Shown: positions 1 to 7,169 of the stretch, in pieces
Position numbering within the stretch: the first letter of the stretch is position 1
Layout of the letters: every line of letters starts with the position of its first letter
Assembly: GCA_009924965.1 (NCBI GenBank)
Contig: RFQN01000001.1
Coordinates: 1-26,905, forward strand
From: Verrucomicrobiota bacterium
Lineage (GTDB): Bacteria; Verrucomicrobiota; Verrucomicrobiia; Opitutales; UBA953
Length of the DNA stretch: 26,905 bases
Reading direction: 5' to 3'
Notes under the pieces: generated by a model
Told to the model about the DNA's origin: nothing
Databases searched by the model: none
What the model saw: the letters and a program-made list of their open reading frames with translations, nothing else
Made by a program: the position numbers and the translations under genes

Positions 1-653
1 CCGTTGGCCTTCATCTCCGCCGTCATCAGGTTGATCATCGTGTCCGTGCCGCCCTGGAAGATGAACACGCCCTTCGACATGAAGTTCGAGAAGACGATGC
101 CGAAGGTGATCGCCGGGTCGTCGAGGGTGGAGCCGTTGGCGTAGGCGATGGGCTCGAGCAGGAGCCGCTGGATGTCGGGGCGGCCCGGGAAGAACTGCTC
201 GAACAGCTCGCGCGTCGTCCGCGGGTCGTTGTCGTAGTAGTTCATCGCGCGCAGGTGCGCGAAGAACGCCTCCACGGTCTCGGCCGGGATGCGGAACTGC
301 TCGATCATGATCCGCGTGAAGTCCGTGCGGTCGAAGGTCGTGCGCACGTCGAAGTCGGGGTTGATGAACCGGACGTCGTGCAGCTGATGGATGCGGTCGG
401 AGATCTCCTTCGTCCAGTAACGTCGGGTCGACTTGATCATCCCATGGGGGAAGCCGTGCAGGGAGATGTCGAAGACGTGGCCGCCGGCGCGCTTGAAGAA
501 CGTCGCCAAGCCACCGAGCTGGTAGTGGTGCTCGAGCAGGAGGACCTTACGGCCGAACTTCGCGAGGTTGTTCGCGGCCGTCATCCCGCCCAGACCGGCG
601 CCGATGACGACGGCGTCGTAGCGAGGGAGCAGGTTTTCAAAAGGCGAGGGCAT
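1..653 (-). CDS. FAD-dependent oxidoreductase, phytoene desaturase/carotenoid isomerase-like (N-terminal part, runs off left edge)
   Basis: About 217 codons are visible, from an ATG at 653 to the left window edge, so the C-terminal part is missing. The N-terminus holds a Rossmann dinucleotide-binding motif, GAGLGG (residues 18-23), with the ribose-binding acidic residue at E41 in LLLEHHYQLGG. This layout is typical of the CrtI/CrtISO and amine-oxidase superfamily that binds FAD. The following aromatic stretch (GGHVFDISLHGFPHG) resembles phytoene desaturase-like proteins, so a role in carotenoid or related lipid desaturation or isomerisation is possible, but the substrate cannot be read here. 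No signal peptide is visible. The gene lies 65 bp downstream of the ABC ATPase gene on the same strand and may be co-transcribed with it. No Shine-Dalgarno sequence precedes the start. The FAD family is fairly sure; the specific reaction is not. Confidence 0.8.
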   Translation of the reverse strand, partial: MPSPFENLLPRYDAVVIGAGLGGMTAANNLAKFGRKVLLLEHHYQLGGLATFFKRAGGHVFDISLHGFPHGMIKSTRRYWTKEISDRIHQLHDVRFINPDFDVRTTFDRTDFTRIMIEQFRIPAETVEAFFAHLRAMNYYDNDPRTTRELFEQFFPGRPDIQRLLLEPIAYANGSTLDDPAITFGIVFSNFMSKGVFIFQGGTDTMINLMTAEMKAN

Positions 654-718
654 CGGAAAGGGACAAGAAGAAGGAAGTCAGGCGGAAGGCAAAGCCGAAA
701 CCCACCTGGCGGACGGCC

Positions 719-1507
719 TTACCGCGTCCGCAGGCTCCAACCGGCGCGCGTCTTGCCCAGCACGACGGGGCGACCGAACAACCGGGCCAACTGCGGGCGG
801 CGCAGCACCTCGGCGACGGGCCCGGCCGCCTGCTTGGCGCCGTTACGCAGCAGGAGCGCGTGCGTGAAGACCGGGACGATCTCCTCCACATGGTGCGTGA
901 CGAGCACGATGGACGTCCCCGCCGCCACCTGCGGGAGCCGTTGCAGCAAGGCCAGGAAATCCGCGCGCGCGGCCGGATCGAGGCCGGCGCAAGGCTCATC
1001 CAAGATGAGCAACGCCGGCCGGCCGATCAACGCGCGGGCGATGAGCACGCGTTGCCGTTCGCCCTGCGAGAGGTGCCCGTAGGGACGCGACGCCAACGCG
1101 CCGACCTTGAGCTGACGGAGCATCCGGCGGGCCCGCGCCAGCACGGCGGCGGACGGACGGCGCCAGAGGTTGATGACCCCATCGACGCCGCCGGCGACGA
1201 CATGCAAGGCGGGCTCCGCGGGCCGGACCATGGCGGCAATCGAGGGGCCGGCCAAACCGATGCGTCGGCGCAGCTCACGCCAATCGCTGCGGCCAAACGT
1301 CTCGCCGAGCACGGAGACGCGGCCGGCGGTCGGCGCGAAATAGCCCGTCAAGGCGGCCAACAACGAAGACTTCCCCGAACCGTTCGGCCCGAGCAGCACC
1401 CAATGCTCACCGGCCCGCACGGTCCAATCGACGCCCTTGAGGATGACCTTGCCTTCGCGGGCGATGCGCAGGCGGGCGACCTCGAGGACGGGCGGGAGCG
1501 GCTTCAT
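719..1507 (-). CDS. ABC transporter ATP-binding protein (YlmA/ModF-like)
   Basis: A 262-residue cytoplasmic ABC ATPase. All nucleotide-binding motifs are intact: Walker A GPNGSGKS (40-47), signature LSQGE (146-150), Walker B LLILDEP (166-172) with the catalytic glutamate, and the H-loop histidine in LVTHH (about 205). The protein ends shortly after the ABC domain and has no membrane segment. The sequence style, especially the GEHWVLLGPNGSGKSSLL stretch, resembles the stand-alone YlmA/ModF-like ATPases, whose partners and substrates are poorly defined. No permease or binding-protein gene is adjacent. The downstream neighbour on the same strand is an FAD oxidoreductase 65 bp away. The gene diverges from the exported protein at 1607, sharing a 99-bp intergenic region. 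ABC ATPase identity is certain; what it energises is unknown. Confidence 0.93.
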   Translation of the reverse strand: MKPLPPVLEVARLRIAREGKVILKGVDWTVRAGEHWVLLGPNGSGKSSLLAALTGYFAPTAGRVSVLGETFGRSDWRELRRRIGLAGPSIAAMVRPAEPALHVVAGGVDGVINLWRRPSAAVLARARRMLRQLKVGALASRPYGHLSQGERQRVLIARALIGRPALLILDEPCAGLDPAARADFLALLQRLPQVAAGTSIVLVTHHVEEIVPVFTHALLLRNGAKQAAGPVAEVLRRPQLARLFGRPVVLGKTRAGWSLRTR

Positions 1508-1606
1508 GGGCTCGCTTCATTAGGGAGACCTCGGCCTGGCTTCCAAGTCGCAAAGCATGCATGCCCATCCTTGCCCTCCGACCTGCGGTCTGCTTATCTT
1601 TAATAG

Positions 1607-2281
1607 ATGCGCTGGGCGACCCCACTCCTCCTTGGCCTCTGCCTCGCCCTGGGCGCGGCGGAAAAGGCCGCCCCGACGCCCGTCTCCAGCGACGACCTCG
1701 CGGAGCTCGAGCAACTGCGGCAGAAGATGGCGACGGACAGCGCAGTCCCGGTCGCCCCCGCGAAGCCGACGGCGACGAAGGGCGGGATGAGCCCCGAAGA
1801 CCAGGCGGAACTGGATGCGCTGCGCACCCGCATCAAGACCGAGCACGCGGAATCCTCGACCGACAAGCCCATCTTGGTCCAGGTCATCCGCACGGAAGTG
1901 GACGGCCTCGAGCTCGTGCTCGTGCTGGACGTCGCCATTCCAACGCCCGTCGTAATCCAAGGCAGCGGCCACACCTTAGGGCAGAAGTTCAGCGTCTCCG
2001 GCACCTTCAATGGGGCGGCCAAGTTCGAAGGCGCCTACTACTCCTTGCTCAAGACCAGCGAGCCGGTGGTGAACGCCGTCGCCCCGAAAGCGGCCCCCAA
2101 ACCGGAGGTCGGCCTCCGACCCGTGCTTGGCGCGACCGACGGGGAGGTCGACGAAAGCTTCGGCGGCTTCCAGCTCAGCAACATCCTCTTCGCCGGCTTC
2201 GCGGCCATCTCGCTCGCCATCGTCGCCCTCAAGGTCAAAGCCAAGTTCGCCGCCATGAAGGGCAAGCGGCAACGCCGCTGA
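1607..2281 (+). CDS. Exported, membrane-anchored protein of unknown function
   Basis: A 224-residue protein I do not recognise. Residues 1-18 look like a signal peptide (MRWATPLLLGLCLALGAA). A short charged, probably helical segment follows (28-42 and 61-80, with the repeated theme DLAELEQLRQKM / DQAELDALRTRI). A beta-rich region comes next (90-150), then an Ala/Pro-rich stretch and a C-terminal transmembrane helix (about 189-210) with a very basic tail ending KGKRQRR. It would therefore sit in the inner membrane with most of its mass outside the cytoplasm. It is the first gene of a plus-strand group with two exported hydrolase-like genes; the next gene starts 13 bp downstream. No Shine-Dalgarno sequence precedes the ATG. 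The gene is supported by consistent coding composition and topology signals, but no function can be assigned. Confidence 0.75.
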   Translation: MRWATPLLLGLCLALGAAEKAAPTPVSSDDLAELEQLRQKMATDSAVPVAPAKPTATKGGMSPEDQAELDALRTRIKTEHAESSTDKPILVQVIRTEVDGLELVLVLDVAIPTPVVIQGSGHTLGQKFSVSGTFNGAAKFEGAYYSLLKTSEPVVNAVAPKAAPKPEVGLRPVLGATDGEVDESFGGFQLSNILFAGFAAISLAIVALKVKAKFAAMKGKRQRR

Positions 2282-2294
2282 TCCATTCATCCTT

Positions 2295-3158
2295 ATGCAG
2301 CCTGCCGTCCTCCTCGCGTTCCTCGCCCTCGCCGGCGCCCCGCTGGCCTTGACCGCCGCCACCAACGCCGAAAAGGCCAAGGCCACCGCGAGCGCCGTGG
2401 CCGCGGGAGGCGGGACGGCCAGCACCGCGACCGCCGGCGCCAAACTCGCCCCCGGGAAGACCGAGGCCGTGGCCAAAGGCGGCGACGACACCCCGACGCC
2501 GCTGACCGAAGCGCTGAAGGACGGCACCGAGACGCGCATCACCTGCGCCTTCAAAGGCACCGGCAAGCTCGCGGCGATGTCGGGCACCTACCATTACAAG
2601 CTCTGGGTGCCGGAAGGCTACTCGGCGGACCCAAAGAAGACCTGGAAGACCATCTTCATCGCCGACCCCAGCGGCAAGGCCAAGCTCGGCGCCATGGGCG
2701 ACTGGATCAAGGCCCACGGCTACATCGCCGTCATGCTCGAGGAGTCCAAGAACGGCCCGTGGGAGCCGACCATCGGCAACTTCCTGTCGGCGCACGAGGA
2801 CGTCGTGAAACGCATGCGCGTCGCCGACGGCAAGAAGGTCGCCACCGGCTTTTCCGGCGGCGCCCGCGCGAGCTCGCTCTTCGTGACGCTCGTCCCGGGG
2901 TTCGGCGGACTAATCTTCCAAGGCGCCGGCTGCAGCGACGTCAACCCCGACGGTTCCTACGTCATCAAGGACATCAAGGTGAAGGCCGTGGCCGGCACCT
3001 TCGGCAAGAGCGACATGAACTACAAGGAAGCCGCGAAACTGAAGAAGTCGTTCGGCACCCGCATCGACGTCTTCGAGTTCGAAGGCGGCCACCAGTGGGC
3101 GCCGAAGGAAGTCGTCGAACAGGCCCTGAACGCGGTGGACGGCAAGCTGCCGAAGTAA
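2295..3158 (+). CDS. Exported alpha/beta-hydrolase-like protein
   Basis: A 287-residue protein with an N-terminal signal peptide (1-20) and an Ala/Thr/Gly-rich linker up to about residue 70. The hydrolase-like domain then starts with a YHYKLWVPEGY strand (about 99-109), typical of the first strands of esterase-D/feruloyl-esterase-like folds. The nucleophile elbow is GFSGG (185-189, serine 187). The most likely catalytic histidine is H266 in FEGGHQWAP near the C-terminus. The acid residue is not certain; aspartates near residue 240 or 258 are candidates. The substrate is unknown. The gene lies between the membrane-anchored protein at 1607 and another exported hydrolase-like gene at 3210, in a probable operon. 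It could be an esterase, a peptidase or a non-catalytic member of the fold. Confidence 0.82.
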   Translation: MQPAVLLAFLALAGAPLALTAATNAEKAKATASAVAAGGGTASTATAGAKLAPGKTEAVAKGGDDTPTPLTEALKDGTETRITCAFKGTGKLAAMSGTYHYKLWVPEGYSADPKKTWKTIFIADPSGKAKLGAMGDWIKAHGYIAVMLEESKNGPWEPTIGNFLSAHEDVVKRMRVADGKKVATGFSGGARASSLFVTLVPGFGGLIFQGAGCSDVNPDGSYVIKDIKVKAVAGTFGKSDMNYKEAAKLKKSFGTRIDVFEFEGGHQWAPKEVVEQALNAVDGKLPK

Positions 3159-3209
3159 GCGGAGAAAGTTTGCAGGGAACGCCCGAGGGGGCTTGGGTGT
3201 CCCATCCCC

Positions 3210-4253
3210 ATGAAGTCCCTGCTGCCCCTCCTCCTCGCCCTGACCAGCTTCGCGGCCCCGGCGCCGGCGCTCAAGTTCGCCGACCCCAAGCCCCAAGCCT
3301 ACAGCTTGACCCTCCGCGCGAGCGAGATCGACCCGCGCTGCAAGTCGCACCCGGAAGTCGGCTTCGTGCTCGAAGCCGCCGGCAAGCCCGCCGACACCGA
3401 ACACGCGAACGTCGACACGCGCGTCGCGCCGCGCGGCCAACTGGTGATCTGGCTCATGGGCCACAGCCAGCCGCTGGCCGACAAGGTCAATAGCTACGGC
3501 CTGCACTACATCCAGGTCGCCTACGCCCGCGAATGGTTCAGCAAGCTGAACACCGAGCCGCTCGATGACTCGCAGCACCTCGGCAACATCCGCCTCGAGG
3601 CCCTGACCGGCGTCGACGCCTCCAAGGACATCGACATCCCCGTGCCCGATAGCATGAAGGAACGCGCCTACCAACTCGTGAAGGCGCTGACGAAATCCAA
3701 CCCGCAGGGTCACTGGGATTTCTTCCTCACCAAGGACGGCAAGGCGCTCGACTGGGAGAAGGTCATCGTCTCCGGCGCCTCGCACGGCGCGACTTCGTCG
3801 GCCCGCTTCGGCATCGCCCAGAAGTGCGCGCGCATCGTCATGTTCTGCGGCCCGCGCGACCAGCTCGACGACTGGCAAGCCCTGCCGTCGGCAACGCCGT
3901 CCAACCGTTTCTTCGGCTACAGCCACGTGCTCGACGGCGGCTGGAGCGGCGACCACTACCCGCGCTCCTGGCTCCTCATGGGCCTGAACAAGTTCGGCCC
4001 GATCGTGAACACCGACGAGGCGAAGTATCCCTTCGGCAACTCGCGCCGCCTGATCACCAAGTACGACGTCAAAGGCGACGCCAACAAAGCCCACGGCTTC
4101 GTCCAGGTCGGCAAGAACCCGCCCAAGGACGCCAAGGGCGTGCCGCTCCAGGAAGACGTCTGGCGCTACCTCTTCACGTCCCCCGTCGACGAAGTCGGCA
4201 AGCCGGTCCCGGCTGAGCCCGAGACCCGCATGAACCTGCGTAAGCAGAAGTAA
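3210..4253 (+). CDS. Exported alpha/beta-hydrolase-like protein, possibly BPSS1187-type
   Basis: A 347-residue protein with a signal peptide (residues 1-20, MKSLLPLLLALTSFAAPAPA). The central strand QLVIWLMGHSQ (77-87), the nucleophile elbow GASHG (189-193, serine 191), the acidic stretch CGPRDQLDDW (213-222) and a late histidine in KAHGF (H295) fit an alpha/beta-hydrolase catalytic triad in the usual order. The pattern recalls the family annotated as BPSS1187-like in Planctomycetes and Verrucomicrobiota; that match is from memory and unverified. It begins 51 bp after the hydrolase at 2295 and is followed by trmD. A small hairpin lies between them (4262-4278). The start is preceded by a pyrimidine-rich stretch, not a Shine-Dalgarno sequence. 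Likely periplasmic; substrate unknown. Confidence 0.82.
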   Translation: MKSLLPLLLALTSFAAPAPALKFADPKPQAYSLTLRASEIDPRCKSHPEVGFVLEAAGKPADTEHANVDTRVAPRGQLVIWLMGHSQPLADKVNSYGLHYIQVAYAREWFSKLNTEPLDDSQHLGNIRLEALTGVDASKDIDIPVPDSMKERAYQLVKALTKSNPQGHWDFFLTKDGKALDWEKVIVSGASHGATSSARFGIAQKCARIVMFCGPRDQLDDWQALPSATPSNRFFGYSHVLDGGWSGDHYPRSWLLMGLNKFGPIVNTDEAKYPFGNSRRLITKYDVKGDANKAHGFVQVGKNPPKDAKGVPLQEDVWRYLFTSPVDEVGKPVPAEPETRMNLRKQK

Positions 4254-4261
4254 GCCCGTTT

Positions 4262-4285
4262 CCGAGGCTTGCCCTCGGGCGGCTT
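4262..4285 (+). terminator. Weak hairpin between the exported hydrolase gene and trmD
   Basis: CCGAGG (4262-4267) pairs with CCTCGG (4273-4278) around a 5-nt loop. A GC-rich stretch and a short broken T run (CTTTCT) follow. It lies just after the stop codon of the hydrolase gene and may attenuate transcription into trmD. The poor T tract makes it a weak call. Confidence 0.3.
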
Positions 4286-4312
4286 TCTCCCGTTGGATGG
4301 CCAGACATCGCC

Positions 4313-5005
4313 GTGGCCATCCGCATCGACCTCCTCACCCTCTTCCCGGCCATGGCCGACGGCTTCCTCCAGGAGTCCGTCATCGGCCGCGCCATCGAAA
4401 AGGGGACCATCGGGTTCAAGGCCCACGACCTCCGGCAGTATTCCAAGGACAAGCACCGGAAGGTGGACGACATCCCCTATGGGGGTGGCCCGGGTATGTT
4501 GATGACCTGCCAGCCCCTGTTTGACGCCGTCGACGCCCTGGCTACGCCCGACTGTGAGGTCATCTACCTCTGCCCCGACGGGGAGCAGCTGACCAACCCC
4601 CTCGCCCGCGAATTAGCCCAAAAAAGCCACTTAATCCTCGTTTCCGGGCATTATGAAGGCATCGACCAGCGCTTCCGGGACCGCAAGGTGACCCGCGAAA
4701 TCTCGATTGGGGACTATGTTTTGACCAATGGCACCCTCCCCGCCTGCGTCCTCGTGGATTGCATCGGGCGGCAGATCCCTGGGGTCCTCGGCGAGGAAAA
4801 CTCCTTGACTGGGGATAGCTACAACGGCAAGTTGCTCGCCTTTCCGCAGTACACCAGACCCGCTGTTTATGATGGTCTCGAGGTGCCCCCGGTCCTCCTA
4901 GGAGGACACCACGCCGAAATCGAAAAGTGGCGCCGGGCAAAGCAAATCGAGAAGACAAAGCACCGCAGGCCCGACCTACTGGAAGACCAAGAACACCAGC
5001 CATGA
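4313..5005 (+). CDS. trmD: tRNA (guanine-N1)-methyltransferase TrmD
   Basis: TrmD (230 residues) methylates N1 of guanine 37, next to the anticodon, in tRNAs reading CNN codons. It uses S-adenosylmethionine bound in a SPOUT trefoil knot and prevents +1 frameshifting. Diagnostic motifs are YGGGPGM (56-62), SGHYEGID (111-118), SIGDYVLTNG (131-140), the knot stretch IPGVLGEE (155-162), a candidate catalytic aspartate at D168 and FPQYTRP (177-183). The start is a GTG at 4313; it aligns with the usual family start (IRIDLLTLFP) and no in-frame ATG fits better. No Shine-Dalgarno sequence is present. It overlaps rplS by 4 nt (ATGA), indicating translational coupling. Codon choice is somewhat less GC-biased than in its neighbours (several TTA, AAA, GTT). 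The usual upstream partners rpsP and rimM are not upstream here. Confidence 0.97.
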   Translation: MAIRIDLLTLFPAMADGFLQESVIGRAIEKGTIGFKAHDLRQYSKDKHRKVDDIPYGGGPGMLMTCQPLFDAVDALATPDCEVIYLCPDGEQLTNPLARELAQKSHLILVSGHYEGIDQRFRDRKVTREISIGDYVLTNGTLPACVLVDCIGRQIPGVLGEENSLTGDSYNGKLLAFPQYTRPAVYDGLEVPPVLLGGHHAEIEKWRRAKQIEKTKHRRPDLLEDQEHQP

Positions 5006-5391
5006 GCAACCATCCCCTCCTCCAATACGCCACCCAATCGCAGCTGAAGACCGGCCGCGGCGACGACTCCTTCAAGGTCGGCGACGGCGTCCGCGTCTCC
5101 ACCAAGGTCCGCGAAGGCGACAAAGAGCGCACCCAGGTCTTCTCGGGCATCGTGATTTCCCGCAAGGGCGGCAACGTCCAGGAAACCTTCACCGTCCGCC
5201 GCGTCTCCTTCGGCGAAGGCGTCGAGCGCACCTTCCCGGTCCACTCCCCGAACATCGAGAAGATCGAAGTCGAGCGCGTGTCCCAGGTCATGAAGGCCCG
5301 CCTCTTCTACCTCCGCGACCGCCACGGCAAGTCCGCCACCAAGGTTAAGGAAAAGCGCTACGACCCTTCGGCTGCCGCCGAGGTCAAGTAA
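5002..5391 (+). CDS. rplS: 50S ribosomal protein L19
   Basis: L19 (129 residues) sits at the 30S-50S interface near inter-subunit bridges. The sequence has the family's core: FKVGDGVRVSTKV, the VFSGIVISRKG strand pair, TFTVRRVSFGEGVERTFPVHSPNIEKIEV and the basic end RARLFYLRDR-like segment. The ATG at 5002 overlaps the trmD stop (ATGA). A longer in-frame reading from 4927 lies inside trmD and is rejected. The C-terminus carries a short extension (YDPSAAAEVK). A strong intrinsic terminator follows at 5410-5434, so the trmD-rplS transcript ends here and rpsP is transcribed separately. Confidence 0.97.
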   Translation: MSNHPLLQYATQSQLKTGRGDDSFKVGDGVRVSTKVREGDKERTQVFSGIVISRKGGNVQETFTVRRVSFGEGVERTFPVHSPNIEKIEVERVSQVMKARLFYLRDRHGKSATKVKEKRYDPSAAAEVK

Positions 5392-5409
5392 GCTCTCCTC
5401 GAGCCGATC

Positions 5410-5434
5410 AAAAGCCCCGCTTGCGGGGCTTTTT
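5410..5434 (+). terminator. Intrinsic terminator of trmD-rplS
   Basis: AAAAGCCCCGC pairs with GCGGGGCTTTT around a tiny loop and ends in TTTTT (to 5434). A GC-rich stem with a T run, 19 bp after the rplS stop, is a textbook rho-independent terminator. Confidence 0.92.
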
Positions 5435-5667
5435 AATACCTAGGTACCAACACCTAGCCCGACAATCGACTGCAATCGGGCAAATCAACCCCCTGTGGAT
5501 AAGTCACTTAGCCTGTCTATGGTGATTTTAAGCCGCGCACACCCCCTCAATATTTTTCCGAAATCACCGCCTGCAGGCTTGACTCCCCCCTCCCCGCCTG
5601 CGTCTTTCCACATCCCTCGTTTGGCTCGCCCAGACGTCCGGAATCTCCCTCCCACTTCTCCATCACT
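5435..5667. other. Intergenic region upstream of rpsP with dyads and DnaA-box-like sites
   Basis: This stretch is clearly less GC-rich than its surroundings and has no credible gene. It contains CTAGGT...ACCTAG (5440-5445/5452-5457), GCCCGA...TCGGGC (5457-5462/5476-5481) and a perfect 8-bp inverted repeat GGTGATTT...AAATCACC (5521-5528/5561-5568). A perfect DnaA-box sequence on the minus strand reads TTATCCACA (5494-5502). A second 9-mer, CTTTCCACA (5604-5612), has one mismatch to the TTWTCCACA form. A TTGACT hexamer lies at 5579-5584. The 83 bases before rpsP are pyrimidine-rich. Confidence 0.45.
5579..5607 (+). promoter_or_regulatory. Candidate rpsP promoter
   Basis: TTGACT (5579-5584) matches a -35 box in 5 of 6 positions. 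The hexamer 17 bp downstream is GTCTTT, a poor -10. Because a terminator separates rplS from rpsP, a promoter is needed somewhere in this region. This is the best -35 seen, but the -10 assignment is weak. Confidence 0.27.
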
Positions 5668-5934
5668 ATGCTACGCATCCGCCTCCAACGCTTCGGTACC
5701 AAGAACGAGCCGACCTATCGCCTCGTCGTCGCCGAACAGAGCATCCGCCGTGACGGTCGCTTCGTCGAAGTCCTCGGCCACTACAACCCTGCCGCCCGCG
5801 GCAAGGCCACCCCTCTCGTGATCAACGTCGAGCGCGTCGACCATTGGGTCAAGCTCGGCGCCCAGCCGTCCGACACCGCGAAGTCGCTCGTGAAGCGTGC
5901 CCGCGCTGCCGCCGCCGCTGCCCCGAAGGCCTAA
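5668..5934 (+). CDS. rpsP: 30S ribosomal protein S16
   Basis: S16 (88 residues) is a primary-to-secondary binding protein of the 30S body needed for assembly. The hallmark N-terminus MLRIRLQRFGTKNEPTYRLVV is followed by RRDGRFVEVLGHYNP (28-42) and the WVKLGAQPSDTAKSLVKRA segment (60-78). The Ala-rich tail (AAAAAAPKA) is short. Unusually, rpsP lies downstream of rplS and is separated from it by a terminator and a 276-bp gap, instead of leading an rpsP-rimM-trmD-rplS operon. The ATG follows a pyrimidine-rich stretch without a Shine-Dalgarno sequence. A terminator follows at 5975. Confidence 0.97.
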   Translation: MLRIRLQRFGTKNEPTYRLVVAEQSIRRDGRFVEVLGHYNPAARGKATPLVINVERVDHWVKLGAQPSDTAKSLVKRARAAAAAAPKA

Positions 5935-5974
5935 GTCCCCTCTACACGGCGGAAACGCCCACCCTGACGACGTC

Positions 5975-6003
5975 ACACCCTGCCCAACGGCAGGGTGTTT
6001 CGT
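5975..6003 (+). terminator. Intrinsic terminator of rpsP
   Basis: ACACCCTGCC (5975-5984), loop CAAC, GGCAGGGTGT (5989-5998), then TTCGTTT. A perfect 10-bp stem with a T-rich tail lies 40 bp after the rpsP stop and just before the convergent gene ending at 6026. Confidence 0.88.
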
Positions 6004-6025
6004 TTGGGGAGTTCAGCGGCCTAGC

Positions 6026-6289
6026 TTAGTTGACCTTGGTCCAGCCACCGTCGCCGTTCTTCTCCAGCTTCTGGAAGCCAGCCTGCGCCAGGCGCTTCTC
6101 GGACACCGCCTGCTTCATGGCGCCTTCGCCGTAACGAATCGTCAGGCTGGGCGTGACGAGCACTCGCCGGCAAGTTTCCCGGGTCACCGGGTGCTGGGTG
6201 AAGTCAGGAGCCTCCGCCGGTAGGTCGACTTCGAATTCGTCGCCTTCCGAGCCGTCGGCCTTGATCACGATGTAACGTCGAATGGGCAT
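6026..6289 (-). CDS. FmdB-like small protein lacking zinc-ribbon cysteines
   Basis: An 87-residue protein starting MPIRRYIVIKADGSEGDEFEV. Its plan matches FmdB-family zinc-ribbon proteins: an MP-x-Y-x-Y-like start, an EFEV strand (about 18-21), a central loop and an (R)RRVL segment (41-44). Where FmdB members carry two CxxC pairs, this one has ADGS and THPVTRE-like residues. The only cysteine (C40) is not in a ligand position, so zinc binding is not expected. I recall similar cysteine-less relatives in the PVC group but cannot check. The ATG at 6289 is 1 nt beyond the stop of the OppC-type permease gene, so it is probably translationally coupled as the last gene of that operon. A longer reading from 6334 would overlap the permease and is rejected. 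Function unknown. Confidence 0.75.
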   Translation of the reverse strand: MPIRRYIVIKADGSEGDEFEVDLPAEAPDFTQHPVTRETCRRVLVTPSLTIRYGEGAMKQAVSEKRLAQAGFQKLEKNGDGGWTKVN

Positions 6290-6290
6290 C

Positions 6291-7169
6291 TTATTTCTTG
6301 GCCGTGCGCGGGTCGAAGGCGTCACGCAGCCCATCTCCGAGGTAGCTGAGCGAGAGCAAGGTCGCGGCGAAGACGACCGAAGGGATGATCAACAGCCAAG
6401 GGCACTGCTCCATGACATCGGAGCCTTCCTTGATCATCATGCCCCACGAGGTCATGGGCGACTTCACCCCTAGGCCCAAGAAGCTGACGAACGCTTCGAG
6501 CAGCATGACGCCCGGGACGGTGAGGGTCGCGTAGACCGCGATGGTGCCGGAGAGGTTCGGCAGGTAATGGCGGAGCACGATGCCAGGACGTGATTGGCCG
6601 AGGGAGACCGCGGCTTCGACGAACTGGCGGTTCTTCAGGGAACGGGTCTTCGTGCAGACGATGCGGGCCATCGTCAGCCAGGAGACGCCCCCCACGGCCA
6701 AGAAGATCATCCAGATGTTCTGGCCGAAGACGACGGTGCAGAGGATGACGATGAGCGTCAGCGGCAAGGTGCTGACGATGTCGACCACGCGCATGGCGAG
6801 GTCCTCGAAGCGGCCGCCGATCTCCGCGGCCACGACGCCGTAGATCACCCCGACGAGCAAGGCGACGGCGGTGGCGATCAAGCCCACCGAGATCGAGATC
6901 ATCCCGCCTTGCAGCAGCCGCGCGAGCAGGTCGCGGCCCAAGAGGTCCGTGCCCAGCCAATGCCCGGCGCCCGGGGCCACCGGGCCGAGCGCGAGGTCCT
7001 GGGCCTTGTAGTCGGGCAACCAGTGCAAGGCCGTGAGCAGCGGCGAGCTGAAGCACAAGGCGGCGATGCCGACGAGGAACCACAGGGCGATGACCGGCGT
7101 GCGGTCCCGCTGGAAGCGCTGCCAACCGGTTTCGGTCGGGGCGGAAACGTTCGCAGGGGCGGCGCTCAT
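6291..7169 (-). CDS. Oligopeptide/dipeptide-type ABC transporter permease (OppC/DppC family)
   Basis: A 292-residue inner-membrane permease. The N-terminal helix (about 25-45) and the periplasmic motif GTDLLGRDLLARLLQG (73-88) are diagnostic of DppC/OppC. Five more hydrophobic helices follow. The EAA coupling motif lies around 184-205 (FVEAAVSLGQS...RHYLPN), where the ATPase docks. The C-terminus ends GDGLRDAFDPRT, as in the family. It pairs with the OppB-type subunit upstream, overlapping it by 4 nt (ATGA). The operon in this window contains neither a substrate-binding protein nor the OppD/OppF ATPases, so these must be encoded elsewhere. The substrate (peptides, nickel, sugars or others) cannot be read from the permease alone. 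Confidence 0.95.
   Translation of the reverse strand: MSAAPANVSAPTETGWQRFQRDRTPVIALWFLVGIAALCFSSPLLTALHWLPDYKAQDLALGPVAPGAGHWLGTDLLGRDLLARLLQGGMISISVGLIATAVALLVGVIYGVVAAEIGGRFEDLAMRVVDIVSTLPLTLIVILCTVVFGQNIWMIFLAVGGVSWLTMARIVCTKTRSLKNRQFVEAAVSLGQSRPGIVLRHYLPNLSGTIAVYATLTVPGVMLLEAFVSFLGLGVKSPMTSWGMMIKEGSDVMEQCPWLLIIPSVVFAATLLSLSYLGDGLRDAFDPRTAKK

Noticed and set aside
1555..1564. Palindrome GCATGCATGC in the divergent 1508-1606 intergenic region
   Set aside because: Short self-complementary run with no second copy or promoter geometry that would support an operator.
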